Shown in pieces: positions 7,554-13,925 of a stretch of 13,929 nt of DNA. This DNA is from JBDRGC01 sp043818215 (lineage in GTDB: Bacteria > Chloroflexota > Anaerolineae > Anaerolineales > UBA11858). Numbering within the stretch: position 1 is the stretch's first letter; each line of letters begins with the position of its first letter. Below the pieces are notes generated by a model, which had not been told where the DNA came from, did no database searches, and worked only from the letters and a program-made list of their open reading frames with translations. Location: NCBI GenBank assembly GCA_043818215.1, contig JBDRGC010000211.1:1-13929 (forward strand), in the 5' to 3' direction. The translations under genes were made by a program, and so were the position numbers.

Positions 7554-7733
7554 GACTGCACTGAAAAAACTCTCTTACCGCGGAGAACGCAGAGAACGCA
7601 GAGAAAAGCCTAAAACCAAGTTTAAGAATTCATACCAGAATCTGAGCAAAGTTCAGAAACTTCAAATTAATTTTCAAAAATCTCAGCGCTCTCTGCGTAC
7701 TCTGCGGTGGAATAGCCTTTTTTCAGTAGAGTC
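7554..7733. repeat. MITE-like element, copy A (ACCGCAGAGA family)
   Basis: The left terminus GACTGCACTGAAAAAACTCT runs into TTACCGCGGAGAACGCAGAG. It is matched by the complement of the right terminus, which reads GACTCTACTGAAAAAAGGCT and then CCACCGCAGAGTACGCAGAG. The AT-rich centre holds no ORF. A second copy follows after only 6 nt. The GCAGAGAACGCAGAG vocabulary is a repeat type I recall from many environmental bacteria. GAACGCAGA is present twice in this copy (7584-7602) and once in copy B. Confidence 0.75.
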
Positions 7734-7739
7734 ATCAAA

Positions 7740-7910
7740 GACTGCACTGAAAAAACTCTCTTACCGCGGAGAACGCAGAGAAAAACCTAAAACCAGGTTT
7801 AGGAATTCATGCCAGAATCTGAGCATAGTTCCGAAATCTTAAACTGATTTTCAATAATCTCAGCGATCTCCGCGTGCTCTGCGGTGAAATAACCTTTTTT
7901 CAGTGGACTC
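7740..7910. repeat. MITE-like element, copy B, tandem to copy A
   Basis: It is a close copy of 7554-7733: identical first 20 bases (GACTGCACTGAAAAAACTCT), a similar centre (GAATTCATGCCAGAATCTGA against GAATTCATACCAGAATCTGA) and a matching right end (TCTGCGGTG...TTTTTTCAGTGGACTC). ATCAAA precedes both copies (7548-7553 and 7734-7739), so it may be the target or junction repeat. It ends 10 nt before the stop codon of the minus-strand gene at 7921 and its hairpin could act as that gene's 3' end. Confidence 0.75.
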
Positions 7911-7920
7911 AATCATAGTC

Positions 7921-9121
7921 CTACGGAATTGTCCGGTAGGTTGTATTGACGAACAACCGCTGCCCGGTTTCAGTCATGGCGATGGGGCCGTCACCGAAAC
8001 CCCACAGCAAGAATACTCTGTCTTCAAGGATCAAGTCGGCGTATAGATTGTTATTATCGTTGTATCCAAAGATCACCACTCCCGTTGGTTGAGAACCCAA
8101 GTAGATATCGACGCGTCCGCTGTTCTCTTTATACAACTGCAATGGCACTTTTGGAAGCGAGATCACGTAGGGGGTGTTCCAAATCCGGTCTCCGCTGTTT
8201 GCCCAATCAATGGACGTTCCCGAACCATGCGCGCCGTTCCCATGGCCGATATCCAGGTCCAGCTTGCCGAAGAAAGCGTAGCCGCCTTCTCCAAGGCCTA
8301 AAATTGGCAGTTCGGTCGAGACGATCACTTCCAGGGCATCGGTGGTGCCCCAGTTCCCCAGGTAGCCGGTGTCTGGGCCGATGATGATCATCTCGTACAC
8401 CCCAAAGTAGGTTTGGGGCACCGCGTTGAGATGGATCAAATCTACAACCCAGCCGTTTGCTTCGAGTAAGGATTCATACTCAATGGCAATTGCTTTATCG
8501 CTATCCCAAACATAGGCCAGGCGCGGCAGCACGTTGAACCCCGCATTGGCATAGCGCATGAAGAAGTCGCCATAGTTGTTGGTGCCTATGGCAACCACCT
8601 TGACGGTGTACCCACCGGGAGCGGTTAGGCCGGGTAGGATGTTGGCATAGAGACCATCGTCAGGTTTGCCATCTCCATGATTACCATCATCGTATAGGGT
8701 TAGCAAAGTGCTGCCGGTGGCGCTTGCAACTCCAGGCTGACCGGCAATCCCCGGGCCAGCGACTAAGGCGAAAACATCCGCACCCTTGATGGGGGCATAG
8801 TCTGTCAGAATGCCATAGATCGGCACCGGAACACCAACCGTGCGCTCCGCGGGATCACCCCCCACCGCAGCAATCAGGGTTGTATCCGTCTTGCCGGAGA
8901 GGGTGAGATAGTACTCCAGATCGTTTGTCGGCTTCGGGATGCGCATCAGCAATGCCCACACCCCATCTTTGGGGTTGTTGACGCGCCATTGTTCGTGGGT
9001 GTCGCTTACATAGCGCTCGTCTGGCGTTACCGCGCTGCCGCCAGGGTCTTGGAGCGAAACAATCACTAGCGATCCGGCAGGGTTGTTCCAGTTCAGGGAG
9101 AACAGGGCCGCCGGCAGACCC
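7921..9121 (-). pseudogene. 5'-truncated gene for a secreted beta/Rossmann-like protein, paralogous to part of the VWA protease
   Basis: An open frame runs leftwards to a TAG at 7921-7923. The nominal ATG at 9157-9159 lies in unrelated sequence (antisense to a dehydrogenase fragment), so the true start is lost; authentic sequence seems to begin near GLPAALFSLNWNN. Numbering from 9159, residues about 55-75 (WRVNNPKDGVWALLMRI) and 105-212, with LYDDGNHGDGKPDDGLYANI, match in pattern the region after the VWA domain in the gene at 9540-13732 (APGLWKIR, LRDDGEHGDGAAGDGIYGFV). Residues about 214-410 form an alpha/beta domain (YVWDSDKA, EYESLLEANGWVVDL, MIIIGPDTGYL, LPILGLGEGGYAFFGKLDL, LLWGFGDGP) reminiscent of ThuA or GATase1-like folds; at the usual nucleophile elbow there is Glu (GLGEGG), so amidotransferase chemistry is unlikely. 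Signal peptide, protease and VWA domains are absent. There is no YLPxxL end. Probably a dead fragment. Confidence 0.65.
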
Positions 9122-9238
9122 GGAGGCACGCAGCTCGAGCGGAAGTACCTGCTCGACATCTTCTACGAAAACCTCGAGCGCTTCTTCAGCGGGAACTTGC
9201 CACTGCGGAATCAGATCGACAAGAAGTTGGGGTTCTGA
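9122..9238 (+). pseudogene. C-terminal fragment of a D-isomer-specific 2-hydroxyacid dehydrogenase
   Basis: The plus-strand frame ending at TGA 9236-9238 reads GGTQLERKYLLDIFYENLER and then FFSGNLPLRNQIDKKLGF. This fits the end of the NAD-dependent 2-hydroxyacid dehydrogenase family (SerA/GyaR-like), where a helix with IFxENLxRFxxG is followed by a short xLxNxVDKxxGY tail. Only about 38 codons remain; the catalytic His and NAD-binding domain are missing. The fragment begins where the opposite-strand gene breaks off, so the two scraps abut tail to tail. Confidence 0.6.
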
Positions 9239-9244
9239 AGCGTG

Positions 9245-9383
9245 ATAAGGTTAGTGTCTTTAGTTTTTCGCCACCAATTTCAATAGGCTCCAAGGGGATT
9301 GCCAAATCCCCGCTTTGAAGACCGGATCTGTCGATCCGGCAGGAGCGTAAAAAAGCGGCGAAAATCTCGTGACACTAACTTAT
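9245..9383. repeat. 139-bp terminal-inverted-repeat element with internal hairpins
   Basis: The left end ATAAGGTTAGTGTC (9245-9258) matches, with one base difference, the complement of GACACTAACTTAT (9371-9383). Further in, TTTTTCGCC (about 9264-9272) pairs with GGCGAAAAT (about 9357-9365). The centre holds two small hairpins: GGGGATT/AATCCCC (9294-9311) and CCGGATC/GATCCGG (9322-9339). No ORF is credible inside. It may be a MITE or a structured RNA element. Confidence 0.65.
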
Positions 9384-9387
9384 AAAC

Positions 9388-9433
9388 AAAACGTGATGCG
9401 TGATGGTTCGATCCATCACGCATCACGTTTTTT
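9388..9433. terminator. 19-bp perfect hairpin with T-tract, probably a bidirectional terminator
   Basis: AAAACGTGATGCGTGATGG (9388-9406) pairs perfectly with CCATCACGCATCACGTTTT (9413-9431) around a TTCGAT loop. A T-run (9428-9433) follows on the plus strand and an A-run precedes, so it could stop transcription from either side. The arms also contain the direct repeat GTGATGC/GTGATGG. Confidence 0.6.
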
Positions 9434-9448
9434 GTTCGTTGTGTGGCA

Positions 9449-9476
9449 GTAGAGACGTTGCATGCAACGTCTCTAC
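9449..9476. repeat. Perfect 28-bp palindrome
   Basis: GTAGAGACGTTGCA (9449-9462) is followed with no spacer by its exact complement TGCAACGTCTCTAC (9463-9476). The GTAGAGACG...CGTCTCTAC form recalls highly repeated palindromes of cyanobacteria and other environmental bacteria. It is probably a repetitive extragenic palindrome; a dimeric-protein binding site is possible. Confidence 0.7.
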
Positions 9477-9491
9477 CTTCTATCACTCAAA

Positions 9492-9532
9492 GACCGCTGA
9501 CCACCGCTACATCTTCCCAGCGGTCGGCGGTC
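9492..9532. repeat. GC-rich inverted repeat just after the minus-strand gene end
   Basis: GACCGCTGACCACCGCT (9492-9508) is imperfectly complementary to AGCGGTCGGCGGTC (9519-9532). It begins 7 nt beyond the stop codon of the VWA-protease reading frame. There is no T-run, so it is a weak terminator candidate, and GACCGCTG units recur at 7358-7379, suggesting a dispersed repeat. Confidence 0.5.
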
Positions 9533-9539
9533 AAGCGCA

Positions 9540-11174
9540 TCACTGGTTCTGCAGCACCAGCGGTAGATAGATCATCGCCGGTTGGTAGAGGATTTCGTCG
9601 TACACCACCAGCGACTCATTCTCCGCACCGTCCTTGAACTGCGCGTAGACGACACACGACGTGCCTTGCGCGCAATCCGCATCAAGCGCCCACGGTTTCT
9701 CGGGCGCATACGGCTCCCACGGCGACCAACCTTCTCCTGTGTCGTTCGTGAACCGCATCTGAGTATCCGCACTCACGAGATTGTCCTTCGTGTATGCGTT
9801 GGCGATGGAGGCCGCAGAACCCGGGTAAGGCAGCCCATCGAGAAGCGCATCCGATGCGTTGACGTTGAGGATGACCTCTCGCGAGAAGGTCTGAGGCGCA
9901 CCCCCGTTGACCTGGATGAACCCGCTCGGCGGATCGGGATCCAGTTTGGGCATCACCATTTGCGGTGACGTGGGTGCGCCTTCACCGTCGGCGTTGCTAC
10001 CCTGGAGCGTGACCGTGTACGGTTTGCCATTCTCCAGTGGCAGAGTGTAAGCGCCCGTCCGGCCAATGTCGATTGGGCCGCGCCCCCCGTAATCCACCAG
10101 CATCACGGTGTAACTGAGCGGACGGCTCCAGCGGATGAGAATCCCGCCATTGAGCGGCCTGAACGAGAAGTTCAGGATCGGCCGCACCTTGTCGTCGGGT
10201 GGATAGAGGGGATCGCGTCCTCCGTTGACTTCCGAACCATCCATCTCGCCACCGTCGTCGGTGTCGGGATCGCATGGATTGGTACCGTTCTCCCACTCGC
10301 CGACGTTGATAAGGCCATCCTTATCGTAATCCTCCTGGGTGCTGTTATATTCATCAGGGTCCATACACGGATACTCACGCTCCCACCACGACGGGAACGG
10401 GTCGTCGTCCTGACTTTCGTCGTCCCCTTGCACGTAGAAGCTCCCGTACCACGCACGCACCAGGTTCTGCGCTGGATTCGTGGGATCCGGGAACGCCGCA
10501 ACGATAGTGACGTTGTAAGGTCCGCCGACAGTCGTCTTCGGGTAGACGAAGCCGTAGATGCCGTCACCGGCAGCGCCATCACCGTGCTCGCCATCATCGC
10601 GCAGCCAGAGGAGGTTCGATCCGCTGCCCGGTTTTTCGACCAGTGCAAGCACGAGCGCGCCGGGCAGTGTGCCCGTCTTTTGCATCAACGCGGCAACGAT
10701 GGGCACGTGATCCCCCGCCAACCCCTGATTGTCCTCATAGGGGTCCAGGAAGCGACCTTCCAGACGAATCAGCGATTGCACGCTGATGTTCATCAGGAAG
10801 TCGGATTCCAGCGCCTGCGTATCCATCGGAACCGGTTCATTCTGACGGCAGACCCAGTAATCGTAGCGCGTCCTGATCTTCCAGAGGCCGGGTGCAGGAT
10901 TAGGAACCATCACAACGTCAACGTAGTAACTGTTGCGAATGTCCCACGTTGGGGGCGCTGGACGTTTAGCATCAGGCGGGCTGACCGGAATCCAGTCACG
11001 ATCGCCACCGCCAGGCTGCAGCACCTCCACCAAACGGTGGTAGCCTTCACAGATGCCATCAACGTCGGCGTCCCACTGCCGGCCCGCGGATACCAACCGC
11101 AGCATATTGGCTGACGCATCGACGGTCACCTGCTGCTCCGACCATGGATCCGTGTCAGGAATCGCCACGTGCAT
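9540..11174 (-). CDS. C-terminal half of a split VWA-metallopeptidase protein (Ca-binding-like, FN3-like, Ig-like, YLPLVLQNQ end)
   Basis: This frame begins at ATG 11174 but is best read as the continuation of the gene starting at 13732, displaced by one base: adding a single G near 11,180 would join ATRIGP to G-MHVAIPDTDPWSEQQ. Residues 1-250 are a beta region downstream of VWA, with LRDDGEHGDGAAGDGIYGFV at 191-210, also found in the truncated gene at 7921-9121. Residues about 281-315 (DYDKDGLINVGEWENGTNP, then CDPDTDDGGEMDGSEVNGG) resemble a thrombospondin type 3/EF-hand-like calcium-binding repeat. Residues about 330-405 are FN3-like, 412-530 an Ig-like beta domain, and the end is MIYLPLVLQNQ, the motif also seen on the cohesin protein. 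On its own the ORF has no signal peptide and no RBS that I can see. If translated separately, the product would be cytoplasmic and probably useless. Confidence 0.8.
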   Translation of the reverse strand: MHVAIPDTDPWSEQQVTVDASANMLRLVSAGRQWDADVDGICEGYHRLVEVLQPGGGDRDWIPVSPPDAKRPAPPTWDIRNSYYVDVVMVPNPAPGLWKIRTRYDYWVCRQNEPVPMDTQALESDFLMNISVQSLIRLEGRFLDPYEDNQGLAGDHVPIVAALMQKTGTLPGALVLALVEKPGSGSNLLWLRDDGEHGDGAAGDGIYGFVYPKTTVGGPYNVTIVAAFPDPTNPAQNLVRAWYGSFYVQGDDESQDDDPFPSWWEREYPCMDPDEYNSTQEDYDKDGLINVGEWENGTNPCDPDTDDGGEMDGSEVNGGRDPLYPPDDKVRPILNFSFRPLNGGILIRWSRPLSYTVMLVDYGGRGPIDIGRTGAYTLPLENGKPYTVTLQGSNADGEGAPTSPQMVMPKLDPDPPSGFIQVNGGAPQTFSREVILNVNASDALLDGLPYPGSAASIANAYTKDNLVSADTQMRFTNDTGEGWSPWEPYAPEKPWALDADCAQGTSCVVYAQFKDGAENESLVVYDEILYQPAMIYLPLVLQNQ

Positions 11175-13732
11175 TCCGGCCCGATGCGGGTCGCGCCTTG
11201 CGCTTCGGTTTCGAAGAAGTCGTAGGTATCGGCCAGACCGAGGTTAGCCGGGTAGTGGGTCGAAGCTGGGGCCAACATCCCGGCCATGGTCGCAACGCTG
11301 TCCTCCGGCACACCACCTTCGATGAGCGAAGTGGCGATATCGGCGGCGGTCAACGTTTCGGTAGACTGCGCCATACTGTCGCCGGGGCTGGTGGGTACGT
11401 AACGATAGATGCCGCCGGTATCAGCCGCGATCTGCGATAGCAGCGCCGACGGCGCATCGCCGGAGAAGCCGATGGTGTTCACCACTACGCCAGAATCGAT
11501 CATCTCTTGCTGCACACCGGAGGCCGGATCGCCGTAGAGCGGATTGACGTTTTCCTCGCCATCGGAGAGCAGGATGATGTACTTGGGGTTGAGGCTGTAG
11601 GGCGAAGCTAGCAGCGCATCCTTGGCCGCCGTTAGCCCTGCGCCTATGGGCGTCCATTCCAGGGCCTTCGTCGCGTTGATCGCCGACTCGATAGCCGGGA
11701 TTTGGGCAGTGGGATTGGTGATGTCGGTTCGCGCCCAGTGCGTATTGATGTCCAACTCGCAATCTCCGGTACCGGATGGGATACCGCAGTTCACGGGGTT
11801 GTTCTTCGCATTGAAGCCCATCACGCCATAGCGGTCGCCATCCTGCGCCAGGTTGGCCCACACGGTGGCGGCTTTCTGTGCGTTCTCCAGCCTAGTGCCC
11901 TCACCGACCACATCGATGGTGGACATGGAGCCGGACTCGTCGTGCAGGATGATGATGTCGCTGTTGCCCGGCGCGACGTAGAGCAGCGCGTTGGTCTCGG
12001 TGTCGCAGATCGTGCCATCGAGGCAGGCCTTGAAGTCCACGAAGGTCGTTCCGGCGGACTTGGCTGGCGGGAGCAGCGTCGCCCAGTACTCCCCGCCGCC
12101 GATCTCCTGCAATGTGCCCGCGACCACGGTGATGGCGTCGCCTTCGGCGTCGAAGCTGAAGGAACTTTCGACGAGGCCACGGACCGGATCGCCGCCGCTG
12201 GTCACGCGAATACGCGCCAGGAAGGCGATGGGGCTTGTGGGATCGCCGACGAGGGCGAAGTTGGTCTGCTTGGGTTCGAGGATGTCGATCTGCGGCGTCA
12301 CGCAGGTGGCGGTCACGTCGTAGTTGTAGTTGTGGTGGAAAGCATTGACCACCGCCGCCACACGGTTGTTCACGCCGTGCGCCGCGAAGGTGCGCACGAA
12401 GTCCTCGCCAACCCAGGCCGAACGCACCAGACTAGGCCCGCTCGTGTTGGCCGCCATCAGACTGATGCCCAACTTCGCACCGCTTTGCCCGTCCACGTCC
12501 AGCGTGAGGTACGGGCATCCGCTTTGTGGGCGCACCTGGTAGAACTTGCCCGCCCACTTGTCCGGCGTAGATTGGCCGGTCCAGCTTTGGGTTCCGCCGG
12601 ACATACTTGCGTCGGCGGTGAGGGAGGGGGCTGCCAGGCTGATGCCCACGTCCTCCTCGTAGTAGTGCAACTCAGGCTGCGTCGCCACGTCCGCCCAATC
12701 GTTGCCCCAGTTCGCCGCGAAGAAGTTCATAAAGAACTCCTCGTACGAATAGGGCGTGTTGGCCTGGACGATGTCGCGCTCGACGTAGAGGTCGTCCTGG
12801 ATGCCGCACTCCCGGTAGTGCTCGTACATCCCGTTGGAGCGATACCATGCATCCCCGGGAGAACCATTGGGGCCAAGTCCGCCGGACACCTGCTCGGAGA
12901 GGTAGATGACGAAGCGGTTACCGTAGGACCTGTTGTACATCGACGTGGAGGCGTTGTACGAGTTACCGTTGTACCAGCCAGTATTGTCGATAGTGCTCAT
13001 ACCGTAGTCCGCGTAGCCCTCGATGAACTCGGCGTTGCCGGAGTAACCGGATTTCCAGTCATCGTAGCAATCCGTGAAACCATACTGCTCGAAGTGCTGC
13101 GTCTCGTGGTACGTCACGCCACGGCCACCGCCGCCGCGCACCATCGGCGCATCAATGCCGATGCGGCACTTGCCCGAGCTGGCCCAGTAGGCGATCCCCG
13201 CCCAGCCGTCCCCCTTGCGGATCAAGTAGTCGATGTTGCCGCCGCAGCCCGTGAAGTAGGGCTCCACGCCACCGGAGTCCACAAAGTAGCGTTCCCAGGC
13301 CTCCTGTGCCCAGTCGGCCACGTCCTGCGCCTCCGCAAGGGAATTGATCCAGTGATCGTGCGGCGACCCGCTGTGCGTGGATGTCAATGTGTAGTGGATG
13401 CTCACGCTGCGGGTGTTACCGCCGATGGTAAACGTCTGGCCATAACACTGGTCGAGAGGTACGCCATCGGCAGTATAGGAGTTGGCGCACGTCGCCGCCA
13501 GCGCGTAAGGTTTGTTATCGAAGGGAGAATCCGCGTCCCAGATACCTTCGTCAGGCCATTGTTCGGCGGGTGCGGCGGGTGCGACTGCTCCCAACCAATC
13601 AAGCGCACGACTAACACCTTCTTCCGCAGAGAGGATGTCTGCGGGCGCCGGGGGTGTTGCGTTAGCAGAGCTTGTTAGAGTAAGTAGCGTGGTAAGTAGA
13701 ACGAGCAAGCTGAAAACAATTTTCTTGTTCAC
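11126..13732 (-). CDS. N-terminal part of exported gluzincin-like metallopeptidase with VWA domain (frameshifted)
   Basis: The start is GTG 13732, chosen for its RBS. A signal peptide (1-25, KKIVFSLLVLLTTLLTL, cut near ANA) leads to a zinc-peptidase-like domain at about 100-360. HETQH at 209-213 supplies two zinc ligands and the general base, and IEGYADYG, with E238 25 residues on, fits the third ligand of gluzincins. Cysteines at 82, 96, 163, 189 and 222 suggest disulfides. Residues about 385-475 resemble a PPC-type beta domain, and 480-590 another beta domain. The VWA domain is at about 592-790 with a complete MIDAS: DESGS (D598, S600, S602), T694 in WTPIGAG and D724 in LLSDGEEN. After GATRIG (846-851) the frame goes into 17 unconvincing residues and stops at 11126-11128. 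Expected role: secreted protease with metal-dependent adhesion, as inferred from domains. GC is visibly higher than in the left half. Confidence 0.85.
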   Translation of the reverse strand: MNKKIVFSLLVLLTTLLTLTSSANATPPAPADILSAEEGVSRALDWLGAVAPAAPAEQWPDEGIWDADSPFDNKPYALAATCANSYTADGVPLDQCYGQTFTIGGNTRSVSIHYTLTSTHSGSPHDHWINSLAEAQDVADWAQEAWERYFVDSGGVEPYFTGCGGNIDYLIRKGDGWAGIAYWASSGKCRIGIDAPMVRGGGGRGVTYHETQHFEQYGFTDCYDDWKSGYSGNAEFIEGYADYGMSTIDNTGWYNGNSYNASTSMYNRSYGNRFVIYLSEQVSGGLGPNGSPGDAWYRSNGMYEHYRECGIQDDLYVERDIVQANTPYSYEEFFMNFFAANWGNDWADVATQPELHYYEEDVGISLAAPSLTADASMSGGTQSWTGQSTPDKWAGKFYQVRPQSGCPYLTLDVDGQSGAKLGISLMAANTSGPSLVRSAWVGEDFVRTFAAHGVNNRVAAVVNAFHHNYNYDVTATCVTPQIDILEPKQTNFALVGDPTSPIAFLARIRVTSGGDPVRGLVESSFSFDAEGDAITVVAGTLQEIGGGEYWATLLPPAKSAGTTFVDFKACLDGTICDTETNALLYVAPGNSDIIILHDESGSMSTIDVVGEGTRLENAQKAATVWANLAQDGDRYGVMGFNAKNNPVNCGIPSGTGDCELDINTHWARTDITNPTAQIPAIESAINATKALEWTPIGAGLTAAKDALLASPYSLNPKYIILLSDGEENVNPLYGDPASGVQQEMIDSGVVVNTIGFSGDAPSALLSQIAADTGGIYRYVPTSPGDSMAQSTETLTAADIATSLIEGGVPEDSVATMAGMLAPASTHYPANLGLADTYDFFETEAQGATRIGPECTWRFLTRIHGRSSR

Positions 13733-13738
13733 GATATT

Positions 13739-13744
13739 CTCCTT
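13739..13744 (-). promoter_or_regulatory. Ribosome binding site fixing the GTG start of the VWA-metallopeptidase gene
   Basis: On the minus strand AAGGAG is 6 nt upstream of GTG 13732, ideal spacing. It decides for a GTG start over any internal ATG and places the signal peptide exactly at the N-terminus. Confidence 0.75.
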
Positions 13745-13769
13745 TTTCGCGAGATGTTTCTGTTTTCCG

Positions 13770-13806
13770 ATTATAAATTACTTGTAACTACTTATATCTA
13801 TTTCAA
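13770..13806 (-). promoter_or_regulatory. Possible promoter of the VWA-metallopeptidase gene
   Basis: A consensus TATAAT lies on the minus strand at 13775-13770, which would give a leader of about 30 nt. The -35 is not convincing: TTGAAA (13806-13801) is 25 nt upstream, too far, and GATATA at the right spacing is poor. The AT-rich tract contrasts with the GC-rich gene. Confidence 0.3.
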
Positions 13807-13898
13807 CCTGTCATGGACACTCTCCTTTGAATATGGGGTCTTTGACAAATTCTGTGGGTAAACAGAAGACAGTGGGGTGGGTTTGTAGTTCGGAGCAA

Positions 13899-13925
13899 CC
13901 CCCACAAACCCCCACCCACAACCCC
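13899..13925 (-). other. G-quadruplex-forming motif upstream of the VWA-metallopeptidase gene
   Basis: On the minus strand there are four G-runs of 4, 3, 5 and 5 (plus-strand C-runs at 13922-13925, 13915-13917, 13909-13913 and 13899-13903) with loops of 4, 1 and 5 nt, fitting the G3+N1-7 rule. The same tract is imperfectly complementary to GGGGTGGGTTTGT at 13874-13886, so a hairpin is the competing structure. It may be cut by the window edge. Confidence 0.55.

Noticed and set aside
7554..7910. Tandem repeats as a CRISPR array
   Set aside because: Only two copies of about 175 bp with 6 bp between them and inverted termini; no short regular repeats or spacers.
8280..8300. Amidotransferase activity for the Rossmann-like domain of the truncated gene
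   Set aside because: The elbow reads GLGEGG, with no Cys or Ser nucleophile, and the gene is 5'-truncated.
9122..9159. ATG at 9157-9159 as the true start of the minus-strand gene ending at 7921
   Set aside because: The first dozen or so codons are antisense to a recognisable dehydrogenase tail, there is no signal peptide, and the gene's authentic pattern begins only inside 9121.
10428..11114. 228-codon plus-strand frame opposite the C-terminal half
   Set aside because: Low-complexity Arg/Val-rich translation with no RBS or motif; the minus-strand frame explains the region.
11702..13678. 658-codon open frame on the plus strand opposite the VWA-metallopeptidase gene
   Set aside because: It is a codon-phase shadow of a GC-rich gene: the product is Val/Arg/Gly/Ala-rich with no domain, while the minus-strand frame has a signal peptide, HExxH, MIDAS and an RBS.
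13842..13870. Plus-strand promoter starting with TTGACA at 13842-13847
   Set aside because: No -10-like hexamer occurs at 16-18 nt spacing and no plus-strand gene is visible before the window ends.
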